From Diphasiastrum complanatum (lineage: Eukaryota; Streptophyta; Lycopodiopsida; Lycopodiales; Lycopodiaceae), in contig CM055098.1 in NCBI GenBank assembly GCA_029204225.1, positions 46,253,428 through 46,317,427 of the forward strand: a stretch of 64,000 nucleotides of DNA, written 5' to 3'. Positions within the stretch are counted from its first letter, which is position 1. Every line of letters starts with the position of its first letter. Shown in pieces: positions 43,721-55,504 of this stretch. The notes beneath the pieces were generated by a model. The model had not been told where the DNA came from. It saw only the letters and a list, made by a program, of their open reading frames with translations, and ran no database searches. Position numbers and translations under genes: made by a program.

Positions 43721-45400
43721 GACTTAGGAGCCACAAGACACATGACAGGTAACAAGAATTGGTTCAGTAGCATGAAAGTGTTGGATAATGGAATGTCCGT
43801 TTCACAAGCAAATGGCGAGGTGTGCAAGATCGAGGGGATGCACACCGTTTCAATCCAACTACCTAATGGCAAAAGCAGGATGATCAGGGAGGTACTTTAC
43901 GTACCAGGTTTGAAAAAAAATCTACTTTCTGTTGGAGTCATTTCTGATCAAAAGTTGAAAGTAGAATTTGCCCATGATCATTTCTTTGTGAAGGATGTGA
44001 ACCAAAAGTTCAAAGTTATTGCGGGTGGAGTAAGAGAGTCCAATACAAAATTGTACAGGTTGAATGCTACAATCAAGGGGCAACATGGACTTGTATCATC
44101 CATTTCATCGCAAACTGAGTTGTGGCATAAGAGACTTGGTCACTTGAACTTGGGAAGCCTCAGTTCGATGAGAAAATTGGAGATGGTAACAAGATTGCCT
44201 ACCATAGAAGATCACTTGAAATCGATGTGCAAATCTTGTGTATATGAGAAGCAGCATCGAGAGAAGTTCAATAAAGGGGGTGTTGCAAGAGCAAAGAACA
44301 TCCTGGATTTAATCCACACAGATTTATGCGGGCCTATGAGGACCATGTCCTTAGGTAAAGCCTTCTATTTCATGACCTTTATTAATGATATGTCACGTAA
44401 TACATGGATCTACTTCTTGAAGAAGAAATCAGATGCATTTGACAACTTCAAAAGCTTCAAAGCATTAGTCGAAAATCAGACAGGTAGGAAGATCAAAGTC
44501 CTAAAATCAGATAGTGGAGGTGAGTACAAGGCTAATGACTTCAATGATTGATCAATGTGGGATTAAAAGACAATTTACGCAAGCTCATACTCTTGCTCTC
44601 AATGGTGTAGCTGAGCGCAAGAATCGGACGATTGTGGAAAGTGTCAGATCTATGCTAGCTGAGATGAAACTACCAAAAGATTTTTGGTCAGAAGCATGCA
44701 GCACGACAGTCTATCTTCAAAATAGAAGTCCTACCATTGCCACACCAAAGATAACACCTGAAGAAGCATTCACGAAGAAGAAGCCAAAGGTGAACCACTT
44801 GCAAATCTTTGGATGTAAGGCCTTTGTACATGTTTTTAAGGAAGAGAGATGTAAACTTGATATAAAATCTATCAAGTGTATATTCCTAGGATATGATGAT
44901 CGTGTGAAGGGCTATAGATGTTTTGATCTAGTGGAAAACAAAGTCCATATAAGCCATGATGTTATCTTTGATGAATCCAAGATGTATGAAGACGAGGATG
45001 CTGAGAAGATAGAGACATCCAGTGGGAAAGATGGTATAGTGAGGATACCACCTGATGATGATCCATTCATTGACCTTCCAAGTGATGAAAAAGAGGATAC
45101 ATCTCAAGATACTACTACTCAACCTCAAGAGATAGGTTGGAGAGGTAGGGACAAATCTTTCGGTGCAAGAAGGATTGAAGTTGCAGGTGACAAACACAAG
45201 GAGAAGGATGTACCATGGGATACATTTTCACCAGGAAGCCGATCACTTGACAGGAAGCTTCATAAGTGGTTTGAGAGATTGTTGGAGAGCCGCGACATGG
45301 ATGACTTTCCAGGATCATTTAGTCAGGGAGAGCTACGAAGATCAACAAGAGAGAAGACACAACCTGAAAGGTACGAAGCAAATTATGCTCTCTTATCTAG
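43685..45400 (+). pseudogene. Copia protease and integrase
   Basis: The protease motif is WYIDLGATRHMT, with Leu in place of the catalytic Ser. EVLYVPGLKKNLLSVG follows, then the pre-integrase finger ELWHKRLGHLNLGSL and CKSCVYEKQ. Integrase has LIHTDLCGPM, KVLKSDSGGEYK, and after a frameshift near 44545 NGVAERKNRTIVESVRSML, supplying D, D and E. FWSEACSTTVYLQNRSP, HLQIFGCKAFVH and IFLGYDD complete it. The second part (44551-45494) is open for over 300 codons and ends with the usual acidic linker and RRSTREKTQPERYE before RT. Confidence 0.9.
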
Positions 45401-45404
45401 TATT

Positions 45405-46136
45405 ATTCAAAGCAAAGAACCTTCAGTACCATGCAGATGGAAGTATAGCAAAGCACAAGGCAAGATTGGTGATCAAAGGGTATGCACAAAGTAAAGGCAT
45501 CAATTATGAGGAGACCTTTGTGCCGGTTTGTAAGTGGAATACTCTACATCTACTTGTTGCTTTAGCTTCACATTTTGGTTGGCCTTTGCATCAAATGGAT
45601 GTGAAATCTGCTTTTCTAAATGGTGAGTTAGAAGAAGAAGTGTTCATGGATCAACCTGAAGGCTTTGTAGCGAAGGGACAGAAAAATAAAGTATGTTGCT
45701 TGCAGAAAGCGCTTTATGGTCTTAAATAGGCACCACGTGCATGGTATAGCAGGATTGATGCCTACTTTCGTTCAAAGGGGATGGTGAGAACACATTCTGA
45801 TCCAAATCTATATGTCTTATGCTTTGATGGTATGGTTGCTTTGATGCTCTTTATGTTGATGACTTGATTATTACGGGAAATAATCAAGAGATGATAGACA
45901 TGATCAAGAAAGACCTCATGGAACAATTCAAGATGACAGATCTCAGCCTGATGCATTATTGCCTTGGAGTAGAGGTGGGGCAAAAAGGACACAAAGTGGG
46001 TTTAACACAGGTGAAGTATGTCAAAGAGTTGCTGCACAGGTTTAGGTTGCAGGATTGCAAACCAGTAAATACTCCTATTGGACCAGGTAAAAAGCTTTCT
46101 AAGCTTGATGAGTCACGGTTATTTGGCGTGCAGTGA
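45405..46136 (+). pseudogene. Copia reverse transcriptase, internally deleted and truncated
   Basis: The N-terminal RT block is deleted. The frame resumes at HADGSIAKHKARLVIKGYAQ, then MDVKSAFLNGELEEEVFM, QPEGFVAKG and ALYGLK (stop at 45727). The catalytic area is frameshifted but still encodes VDDLIITGNNQEMI, then FKMTDLSLMHYCLGVEV and KPVNTPIGPGKKLS. The sequence stops at 46136 and RNase H is absent. Confidence 0.88.
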
Positions 46137-46385
46137 CTCGTTGTATGGACCCGCGTCAGTGTGCACAACTGCCGCGTGTCGTTGGTCATGCATGACTCCT
46201 ATGGATGGAGATGACCCACCTGGACTATGTATATAGAGGTGGATCTCCATGAGCTTGTCATTCATTCTCTCCTGGAGAATGAAGAGCTCTTCCACTGGTG
46301 GTCAGGTCAGGACGAGTATCTAGGCCTCAAGATGTAGGTAGGCGAGGGTCGAGGGGTGGGGGGGGGTAAGACATGGTGGTATGGG
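46137..46385 (+). repeat. Possible diverged LTR next to the truncated copia
   Basis: GC-richer non-coding DNA with 'ggtcatgcatg', a TATA-like 'tatgtatatagagg' and a G-run near 46360. The order of these marks resembles 36024-36266. Identity is too low to be sure. Confidence 0.35.
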
Positions 46386-46389
46386 ACAC

Positions 46390-48620
46390 CATGGCTTACA
46401 TGAGATCCAAGCTTGCTTGATGGTGGTCTATAGCTCTAATGCACGAGGGTGAGGTGGCAGTACCTCTATGGTTGGACGGTAATGTAGCATTCGTCACCTG
46501 TTTGTGCTTTAGCAATGACGATGGGGATTTTAACAGTATCCCCTTCATTTCTTTATAATTCCATGCAAACACATCTTTGTATTTGCTCAATAACTTTTCC
46601 AAAACCCATAATTGGGTTGGATCAAGTGGGCCCCTACGTGCACAAAGCGATCTATGTCTTCATCACTATTCTTGAGATGTCTTTGCAGGTCCCTCAAAAG
46701 AAATTGATGGTGGTTGAGGTTCCCTTTTTTGGCTTAACCAAATTGATGATCACGTCATCAGTCGTGTAATCCTTAAAACGTTGTGGAACATCATATAGTG
46801 GATCATCATCGACTATTTTTTATGGAATCTTAGAAACACTTCAGCCATTTCTAATCAAGGCGTTCCAAGAAGGAATTTATAGGTGTCTAGCACAACACAC
46901 TCTGTAGTGAATATCAAACTCGCAATTCTAATCGGAAAATCAGTTATGTGACTTGCAGGCATTGTCATTCTTTGGTCAGTCATTCGTAACTTGTACTTAG
47001 GCTTTTCCAATATTATTATTCCCCATGCTTTTGCTAAGGACATGGCGATAATATTCACGCAAGACCCACTATCGAGAATGGCTTGAACAGATGGACAAGA
47101 ATTATAGTGCACGGGTAAGGTGATGTTGTTACCTTTAGCAACACCTATGTGAAGTAAGCTCATATCTAGATTATGAACCACTTCATTGTTTTCCGCTTGC
47201 CTTAACTCATCTTGAATATCAGGCTGCTGGGAGCTCTGCAATATGACATCCCTCAAAGGCTTGGAAAACTTCACGGCCGTGTAGAAGGGCATAGTGATCT
47301 GAGTTTGTAAGAGATCAGAAAGAACCTCTAGCCTCTCGTAGGTGGTTGCCCCTGCGTAGGTAACTGGACAAATGGCGGAGTGGAAACTCTCTCTTCAGCT
47401 CTAACAAACTCATCTCAAAATTCATTGTATTGCCTTTGAACTTCTACAGGGTTACGGTATGACTATGGAATCATGGAAGTATTTGCGATGTGTTTCAGTT
47501 GTGATGGGTCCTTGTTTTGATCTAAGGTCCTTTGTTGTGCTCGTGTGACAGCAAGCAACGGTTCTTCAGATACCCTACATGTTGGAACAATCTTTTTAGC
47601 TTGATTAGCAATCTTTATATCAATGTTTTCTGATACAATCAGCACATGCAACGACGTATTGATATCTTAGGGTACATTCACTTTGAAAGTGAGTAGTTTC
47701 TCCTCATACGAAGCATCTCTTTTGAAGGGCTGAAGGAAAAATTGCATAACCTTCTGGGTTGGCTTGACTTGGTTGTTCCTCCAGATAATATTGATCGTTC
47801 GAATAGGAGGTAGATGCCTCATCTATGTATGTGTTATTAACACCTTCATCGTAAGTAGGTTCATAGATTGAGGTGTCGTATGAGGAATTATGTGCCAAAT
47901 TGGCCTGCACATGAGGTCGGTTTTTTGGCATCAACATATTTGGATGGGCAGGTCCTCGTGGGCTTGGGAGTGCTAATCGTGGTTGTTGTGGTCTTGGCAA
48001 CTCCTGAATTTGTATCGGACTCATATAGCGTGGATTATATTGAGCGGGTATCTGTCCTCGTGGTGCATATTGTTGTGGCATAGAATATTGGTGGTACCCG
48101 GCTGATTACATGTTAGGGATGTTGCATGGGTTGTACATGCAGCTTGATGTGGTATGAGATGTCGCGTCACAGAATACACATTAATTCTACGTGTCGTATG
48201 GTCTGTATGATGGTGGACACTCGTTACTGGTATGTGCACCACCACATTGTGGGCACCAGGTGTTTTCATGCCTATGGATAACGTTACCAGTTGGGCCCTG
48301 ATAGCTGGCATTGATATGATGTTAAGGCTTGTTGAAACTCTTTGCTGAGTTTCTCCATTTGTTGTTGATTCAACAACTCGAATTGAGATTTTCAGACTTG
48401 GTCTGAACCTCTTGTCTCACTTGGTCGACTTTCATTGAAACTACGGTGAGCTCTTTTCTCTTTCTGGTCATCCTCATCGGACCCTTCGTCTTCTTCTCGA
48501 ATGGCATCTGACATAGGTGATTTAAAAGTATGTTACTCTTCACCAGCTTTAAGCTCTTTCCGTACATGTCTTGGAAGACCAACTAGAAACCATACGATCA
48601 ATATTTTTTTAGTATATAAA
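46390..48620 (-). pseudogene. Gypsy gag-protease and RT leader, minus strand
   Basis: In minus-strand order: gag C-terminus with the zinc knuckle CPQCGGAHTSNEC (about 48245-48205), a Pro/Gln-rich region (RPQQPRLALPSPRGP), retropepsin with the intact motif AILDSGSCVNIIA near 47070, then FLLGTPWL, and finally the pre-RT block LLSKYKDVFAWNYKEMKGI at 46600-46540. RT itself is missing because the copia/LTR sequence begins at about 46390. The style fits the Tat/Athila side of plant gypsy. Many stops separate the frames. Confidence 0.82.
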
Positions 48621-48624
48621 GACA

Positions 48625-49091
48625 TGCTCTCCAACTCGTGGAGGAGGCCTTATCTTATAGTAGCGAGCTAGTTAACTCCATTCTATAGACTTTTGAGTTT
48701 CAGCACTAGCTTTCTTGAAAATACATTTCAGGTTTGAAAGGGCCTAAATTACTAGCTCCCACATGGTTTTCCATCTTTTGGAAATACCATGGGACTCACA
48801 ATATATGCACTTAGCCTAGCACTAGTAATTCTCGTGCTCTCAAACTCTTAGACTCTCAACATCATCTCCACTAAAAACCCTTTTGAGTGATGAGGCACTG
48901 CATCGACACCTCACGGGCATGGCATCAACTAACACAAGTGACCAGGCATGGCATCAACTGACACAAGTGACCATTTAGAGGGCTGGACCCTAAGCTCTTG
49001 GGGCCAAAAAGTTTGCATGCTACCTAGTACCAGGCCATTCCTGAAAGGCCCATCACAAATAAAGATAAGGAGGATTTACATTTCAGCTTTC
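48625..49091. promoter_or_regulatory. Presumed promoter region of the gene starting at 49135
   Basis: No frame is seen. A 29-bp tandem repeat (GGCATGGCATCAACTAACAC...) occurs at 48916-48944 and 48945-48973 with one mismatch. No clear TATA box could be chosen. Confidence 0.4.
48916..48973. repeat. 29-bp tandem repeat, two units
   Basis: Two adjacent copies differ at one base (ctAaca against ctGaca). They lie about 160-220 bp upstream of the ATG at 49135. Confidence 0.9.
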
Positions 49092-49117
49092 CTTCCTTCA
49101 TCGTAACGTGAAGGAAG
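49092..49117 (+). repeat. 9-bp perfect hairpin just before the start codon
   Basis: CTTCCTTCA, loop TCGTAACG, TGAAGGAAG. It ends 17 bases before the ATG at 49135, so it would sit in the 5' UTR if transcription starts upstream. Confidence 0.75.
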
Positions 49118-49134
49118 ACAAAAAAAAACCAGAG

Positions 49135-49632
49135 ATGGCAGCTCCAGTAAGATGCACTTTCATGGATACTGTCTCGTGTTTGGGTGGCAACACAACCAAC
49201 AAGAATGGGTTCACGAGCACTAGTCCAATCATGGGTGGATCGCAATTGAGGTGCTTTTCTAAATTACAGCCTGCTGCATCTGTTCTCCGTCTTCCATTGA
49301 AGAAGCACTGGCTGTGTATAAGTCCTTCAAGGCACAGCCCTCGCAACCTATTGCTGAGACAGGAGGATAGGCTAGCTCCAGTTTGCTTTTCCACAAGCGC
49401 TGGGGTGGAAACGAAATGGGAAAGATGGGCTCCCCTTGTTGGAAATGCAAAATTCGGGACTAAAGGAAGTTGCTTTCATACATCATCAGCAGGAGGTGTT
49501 GTAAGTTCAGTTGGAAGAAACTTCATTTGTTTGTCTGGAGATGGGTCTGCCGAGGATGGCGAGTTAACAGACGAAAGAGCAGCTAACGGAGTCAAAACCA
49601 GTAACTTTGAAGATGAAACACAACTCACCAAG
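49135..49632 (+). CDS. First exon of a plastid-targeted protein gene
   Basis: The ATG lies in a good plant context (gagATGGCA) and opens MAAPVRCTFMDTVSC. The first 60-70 residues are rich in Ser, Thr, Arg and Lys with almost no acid, as in a chloroplast transit peptide. The C-terminal part is acidic and polar (DGSAEDGELTDE). After 166 codons a donor site ACCAAG|GTCAGA fits a phase-0 intron, and the reading frame stops shortly beyond it. It is the only frame within several kb with host-gene character. I link it by strand and order, but not by proof, to the exons at 61438 and 62395. The intron between would be about 11.8 kb and carries the transposon fragments 51.8-60 kb. Confidence 0.6.
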
Positions 49633-50133
49633 GTCAGATTCTGCAAAATTGTTTTCTGAAATGATGGCTTTAGAGAGTCTCTAAGATTAACAGCTGATTA
49701 GTTTACATAGACACGATATTGTAGTGCTATCATATGAATAGAGACACACACACTAGGAGAAATTGATCCTTACTCCATATTTCTATCTGAAAGCTTCATG
49801 CCGCATACTATCTGAGATCCATTCTACAAACAAGAGAATTAAGCAGAAACCCAAACTCCACAATCTTACATCTAGGATACACTGTCCACTGTAAGGAACC
49901 GTCGTTTCCATCTCCTAAGGCCGTGTGGAACGTATCTCACAATGCTGAAATATTTCTGCTTCTATTATCTCCTCATTTATTTGAAATGTGAACAAAAAAA
50001 TAACATTGTCCCTATTCGCATAGTAGTTGGCATAATGAAATATTTCTCACCCCGTCCTTTGTGTGATGATCAGCAAGTTTTGCCATTACATATCATATAC
50101 CACCACAATCTCCTAGGCAAAGTTACAAGGACA

Positions 50134-50134
<1 letters not shown>

Positions 50135-50170
<36 letters not shown>
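50135..50170. repeat. (TG)18 microsatellite
   Basis: Eighteen uninterrupted TG units. Confidence 0.95.
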
Positions 50171-50171
<1 letters not shown>

Positions 50172-51369
50172 ACATGTGATGAACTCAATCACAAATTTGG
50201 CATTACATAAGGACAATACATCATAAAACATGCAACAAATAGTATCCTTCCTCCAACTAAGGATACTGAAAGTGTGCTCTACTGAAGTTACCCTTGCCTA
50301 TATGTGCAATAAATATCGCTAGAAAATGTTAAGTTTTATTTCACATTATTGCTTGCGTGTGCCCTACTGGATTTGCCCTTGCTTTTGGTGCACACACAAT
50401 GGAGATTGCTCCAATCTCTTCTCACAGCCACTTTCCATCGTCTCCGTTGTTTTGTCCACACGAGTCTTTGTTTTGAGGATGTTTGATTGCAACTTCAATT
50501 GACTTGGTTTTTTCTTATTTTAAGTGAAGCTTTTTCCTTAACCTTTGCCTTCAAGTATGAGATAAATAACTCCTACAAAGATGTCAATGCTAGCACAAAA
50601 ATGGACTCACTAATACCAATTATTGTTATGGAGATACAACTTCTTGATAGTCTATTGATGGAAGATTGCTAATGGTGGACTGTTGGTGGTGAATTGCCAT
50701 TGGAAAATCAGGAACAATGAAGTTCTTTTGCAGGGAAAAAAGATTCCCACACCCTAGAAAATGATTTGTTACCATGTAGTGAACTGTGGCATAAGAATAC
50801 TAGACCATAAAGGATGAAGCAAATAGTATTCTCCCAATAACGTGGTACAACCAAGAACTCCAAAAAGTGAGTTCAATAGTAGTTGCGTTTGACCCGTAGC
50901 TAGTCTTGCGATGTTCGGTCAAGATATGTTTAATATATAAATCGCCTGATATAAAAGTACCTGAGGGGAGGTCTACGGTAGAAATATCGAATGTCTTGAG
51001 ATACCTAGCAAAACCATGATAGCCGATAATCTTGAGGTGAGTGTTGCCTATGTGTATCTTTGCTAAAAAATTTGGAACCAACTGGAACCATTGGATATAG
51101 GTGATAAGTCGAAAGATGGCGCCAAGTTGTAAATTTGTAGAATTGCAAACTTAGCAAAAATAATTTGGTGGCTTAGCCCGTTATCATTTGTGATAACATA
51201 TTCGTTTGTAACCGTGAGATATTGGCTCAATCTGATGACATAGGACACCATGCTTTTGCTGTTGTGGGGGCCAACAATGGGATATAAAAGCCTGCACTTA
51301 CTTGGAGCTTCTTGAATGAACTTCTGAAAATAGAATCTCTCTAACTAGACAAGGGAAGCATGGCCCTTC

Positions 51370-51370
<1 letters not shown>

Positions 51371-51440
<70 letters not shown>
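51371..51440. repeat. (AG)35 microsatellite
   Basis: Thirty-five uninterrupted AG units, long enough to be length-variable between individuals. Confidence 0.95.
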
Positions 51441-51442
<2 letters not shown>

Positions 51443-51826
51443 CTATTAATGTCTTTGGAGTGCACAAGGTACATAAGATTAAAGATTACACTTCAAGTGT
51501 GTTTCTAATTCAGGCACCCTAGTGTCCAATATGAAACTGTAGAGAAGCTTAGCAAAAAAAAGACTAAAATAACGATAATAGTCATTCCTAAATCTAAACT
51601 TATAGGAGAGCTCACATAAAAAAGCTCCAATGAAACAATGGTCTAAGTGAATCTTTGACTATCTACAATGATGAACATCACGTAATATCCTAAGAGAAGC
51701 GCTTTAAGAAATTTGTGATGGTGGATGATGAGGGTACCATAGGACATGGAGGGTGTATACTTGTTAGAAGAGTATGATGCATGACTATCATGACTACAGG
51801 TCTGAAGAGCAATAACGATATTGTTT

Positions 51827-52402
51827 GTATTGGAAATGGTGAACTCAATCAACCTTTTTCGACACATTCCTTGAACGACCGATGGTTCGACACACTCTAT
51901 CTGAACATAACGACAGTACCGAACCAAAGTCCCAACCCAAGAGTCGCGATATGACTGTCAAACAATTGAATAGGTACCGAACTATCGAATGACAGAACTG
52001 TCGAGTGATTCAAATTATCGAATTCGAAACTTGGCAGTCATGAAGCACAAAATGCCACGATCAGTCATAGGCAACATTACGAGAGTTAGCACGTATTAGT
52101 TGGTACTTAAAAGTAAACCTTTCCTGTAATGATTAACTAAGTTGTCTATTAATTCCCTTCGATGAAATATATGTATGAAGGAATAGAGATCAAATAGAGA
52201 GAAGTGTAAGAGGAGCTTCAAGGGTGCTGTTTGGCGCCGCACTGACGACTCACTCAAAAAGAAAAGAAAGACAAAAGACTCTGTTCTTCCAGCATTGTTT
52301 TTGCGTTGTATATATTGGCTTGATTGTTGTGTTGTTTGTATTTCGTATTAGCGCATCTAGTTCTTGCAATTCCGCACATCACACCGCACACTTCCGCCAA
52401 CA
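51827..52402 (+). repeat. Copia LTR, copy A, about 576 bp
   Basis: It begins near TTGGAAATGGTGAACTCAA and ends CCAACA directly before the primer-binding site. Homologous blocks occur at 52960-53460 (copy B) and 55505-55785 (copy C), including 'gaaacttgg(c/t)(a/g)gtc', 'aatatatgtatga' and 'gaggagcttca'. The core is full of TCGA words (TCGAA, TCGAC). Confidence 0.85.
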
Positions 52403-52414
52403 TGGTATCAAAGC
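52403..52414 (+). promoter_or_regulatory. Primer-binding site of copia copy A
   Basis: TGGTATCAAAGC directly after the LTR end CCAACA. This is the initiator tRNA-Met type, identical to the site at 6294-6305. Confidence 0.9.
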
Positions 52415-52431
52415 AGGTATATTAGATACAA

Positions 52432-52955
52432 TATGGCTAGTGCAATTTAGACAAAGATCACAATCAATCTCGATGGCGCAAACTACCGCATGTGGAAGTT
52501 CAAGACAAAGACACTTCTAAAGGGCGAAGGGATCTGGTCAGTAACAGATTTCACGGAGCCAAAACCTCCAGAGGGAGATCCAAGGAGGGTGGAATGGTAA
52601 GGAAGGATGAGCACGCAATGGCGATCATCGTGTCCTTCATAAACGAAGACATCCTCATGCAGATTGAAGACTGCCAAATCAGCCATGAAGCTTGGGAAAA
52701 GCTAAAGCAAAAATACGAAGTGAGGACAACTGCATCAGTCATGCACCTCCACAAGCAGTTGCTTGCGATGGGATGGAAACGAGTTAGATCAGCATGTGGA
52801 GAAGATCAAGACAATCTTTGCACAACTCTCTGCATCTCGGCAAGAGCATCAAGTCCTAGCACCCCAGCAGCTGATGTACTTCATGAAATCACTACCCTCA
52901 TCTTATTAGCCATTGAGAATGCTGACTTGGTTAACCTACTTTGATGTCATCTTGA
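52432..52955 (+). pseudogene. Copia gag fragment, copy A
   Basis: From ATG 52432 the frame reads KITINLDGANYRMWKFKTKT then LLKGEGIWSVTDF, and after a frameshift RKDEHAMAIIVSFINEDILM and SHEAWEKLKQKYEVRTTASV. A further shift gives the C-terminal gag text. It has an early stop and at least two frameshifts. It is cut at 52959 where LTR copy B begins. It is a close sibling of the gag at 53500. Confidence 0.88.
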
Positions 52956-52959
52956 CAAC

Positions 52960-53480
52960 TGTTGGAAATGGTGAACTCAACCAACCTTTTTCGACACATT
53001 CCCTAAACAACCAATAGTTCGAGACACACCATCGACACCTACAGCTGGACACAGGGACATAGTCACGTGACCGTCGAACAGCTGAATGGCAGTCGAACTA
53101 TCGAGTAATTCGAATTAGCGAATTTGAAACTTGGTGGTCGTGAGACACAAAATGTCATGATCAGCCGTAGGCAACAGTACAAGAGTTAACACGTAGTTAC
53201 CTGGTAGTTTAACGTAAACCTTTCTTGTAATGATTAGCTAAATTGTCTTGTAATTCCCCTAGTGGAATATATGTATGAGAACAATGAAGAGACAAATAGA
53301 AGAATAGAAGAAAAGAGAAGTGTAAGAGGAGCTTCAGGGTGCTGTTTGGCACCGCACTGTCGACTCACTCTAAGTAAAGGAAATACTAAAGACATTCTAT
53401 TCTTCCAACATTGTTTTGCGTTGCATGCATTCGATTGATTGTTGTGTTGTTTGTGATTCATGATAGTTGGTCTAGATCTT
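52960..53480 (+). repeat. Copia LTR, copy B, 3' end deleted with the PBS
   Basis: TGTTGGAAATGGTGAACTCAA starts a block parallel to copy A. Near 53450, where copy A has the LTR end and primer site, copy B skips to 'cattagatacaatATGGCT', so the last part of the LTR and the primer-binding site are missing. Confidence 0.85.
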
Positions 53481-53499
53481 GGGTTCATTAGATACAATA

Positions 53500-54310
53500 T
53501 GGCTACTACAATTCAGACAAAGATCACAATCAATCTTGATGGCGCAAACTACCACATATGGAAGTTCAAGATAAAGACACTTCTCAAAGGCGAAGGGATC
53601 TGGTCAGTAATAGATCTCACAGAGCCAAAAGCTCTAGAGCGAGATCCAAGGAGGGTGAAATGGGTAAGGAAGGATGAGCGCGCAATGGCGATCATTGTAT
53701 CCTCCATAAACGAAGACATCCTCATGCTGATTGAAGACTATGAAAGCAGCCATGAAGCGTGGGAAAAGCTAAAGCAAAAGTACGAAGTGAGAACAATTCA
53801 GTCATGCACCTCCACAATCAGTTGCAGAGCTTGCGATGGGATGGGAACGAGCTAGATCGACACGTAGAGAAGATTAAGACGATTTTCGCGTAGCTCTCTG
53901 CATCTGGACAAGAGCACCAAGTCCCAACGCCCCAGCAACTGATGTACATCATGAAATCACTACCCTCATCTTATCAGCCACTGAGAATGCTCATCTTAAG
54001 TTTACCTGAGGTGACATTCGAAAGAGCAATGAATCTTGTAGCAGACGAAAGTTTGATGAGAGATGAACGAGAAACAAATGGAGACCAGGAGAAGGCCCTT
54101 TCTACAAAGGGAAAGAAGAAGACTAAAAACAAGCCCAAGATTGATAAGACTCAAATGAAGTCTTCAACGAAGGGTAACAACAACTAAGATACTTCTACCT
54201 GTGCTCACTGCACACAGCAGACAGATGTTGCTTTGATTCAAATATACCTTGCAGTCACTGCAAGAAGAATGGGACACTCAACATATGATTGCTGATTTAA
54301 TCCCAAAGGA
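53500..54310 (+). pseudogene. Copia gag, copy B
   Basis: ATG 53500 opens MATTIQTKITINLDGANYHI then WKFKIKTLLKGEGIWSVIDL, continuing open to 53855 through SHEAWEKLKQKYEVRT. After a shift it reads YIMKSLPSSYQPLRMLILSL and a Lys-rich linker. A degenerate zinc knuckle CSHCKKNG / GHSTYDC, split by a frameshift, lies at about 54250-54290. This is UBN2-type gag, more complete than copy A. Confidence 0.88.
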
Positions 54311-55400
54311 AAACATAAGGAAGAAAAGGTGAATGTTATTGAATCATCCAAAGATGGCGACAAGAACGACAATGTGTTCACAACTGTTGATGAAGAGTCC
54401 ACGACTTATGCACAACAAGACTACGACATAGTGATTGATTCAGGAGCCACATCTCATATCACTTGCAACAAGAATGTTCTGATGAACTACAAGGAACTGG
54501 ACAACACAAGAACATTGATACTGGGAGATGGAAGTAGACATGATGTCAAAGGTATCGGAACTCTTCCACTCCTTACACTGTCGGGACATACAAAGCTACA
54601 AGGAGCGCTCTATGTACCCACATTGAGGAGAGACCTACTCTCTGTATCGAGGATAGCAGATCTTGGAATATGAGTCCTATTCGATGGAAACACATGCAGA
54701 ATGGTCGAGCACAGATCGAATAAGCTGCTGACTATCACATCAAGACAAGGTAACTTGTATCAAGCATGATAGTGTACTGAATGCATCCGAAAGTGAAAAT
54801 TATCTCTGGCATAAGTCATCTAAATATGAGGAGTCTCTATGACATGAGCAAGATGAGCTTTTGAATAGTCTTAAAGTTACAAGTCCAAACTCAAACTTCT
54901 GCGAAGCTTGTCAGAAAGGTAAGTAGCATCGAAGCCCATTTGTACATGGAGGGAGAGCTACGGACATCCTAGAATTAGTTAATACACATGCCATTGGACC
55001 CATGAAGGTCGATTCCCTTTCGGGATCAAGATACTTCCGGACATTCATAGATTATTTCAATAGGATGATTACTATATACTATTTGAAGATGAAATCAGGA
55101 GTGTTCGATGCATTCAAGAAGTTTGTAGTGTTTGCAGAAGGACACACTTCCAAGAAATTGCATATTTTTAGGTCCGACAATGGAGGTGAATATTCGAGCA
55201 AAGAATTTTCAAGCTTCTGTTAGGAGAGAGGCATCGAACATCAATTCGCGCCTGCAGATACACCACAATACAATGGTGTAGCAGAAAGGCAAAACAAAAT
55301 GCTTATCGAAGGAGCAAAGTGCATGATGGCTCAAGAACAACTACAGTATCTGAAGGCCACCTACAATTTTGGGTTGATCTGCGAAAGCAAACATGATAAC
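54311..55400 (+). pseudogene. Copia protease and integrase, copy B
   Basis: YDIVIDSGATSHITCNKN shows an intact protease D-S-G. LLSVSRIADLG and SNKLLTITSRQGNLYQA follow, as in the fragment at 10838. Integrase continues with KVDSLSGSRYFRTFIDYF, SDNGGEYSSKEFSSFC (stop at 55222) and QYNGVAERQNKMLIEGAKCM, giving the second D and the E of the triad. The first catalytic Asp region reads LVNTHAIGPMK, so that Asp is lost. The sequence breaks off near 55400. Confidence 0.88.
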
Positions 55401-55404
55401 CCTC

Positions 55405-55504
55405 CATCATGAAAATGGATTCACAGAGTGCTATTTACTTAGCCCAGGATCCGGTGTTTCATTCGAAAACTAAGCATAGACCTCTAAAGTATCATCACAT
55501 CCTA
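55405..55504 (+). pseudogene. Short copia RNase H fragment
   Basis: In one frame MDSQSAIYLAQDPVFHSKTK then HRPLKYHHI, matching the start of the RNase H tail (SQSAIYLA-DPVFHSKTKH). It is fused directly to mid-LTR sequence of copy C, so RT, most of RNase H and the LTR start were deleted. Confidence 0.8.

Larger units (their letters stand above)
49633..51826 (+). other. Probable large-intron sequence without genes
   Basis: It contains the TG and AG microsatellites and a minus-strand frame at about 50800-51250 (IFAKFAILQIYNLAPSFDL, then a frameshift and LKTFDISTVDLPSGTFI) that I cannot assign. Nothing else is supported. Confidence 0.4.

Noticed and set aside
49108-49394. Minus-strand ORFs opposite the first exon at 49135
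   Set aside because: They are shadows of the plus-strand coding exon, which has the better start context and leader.
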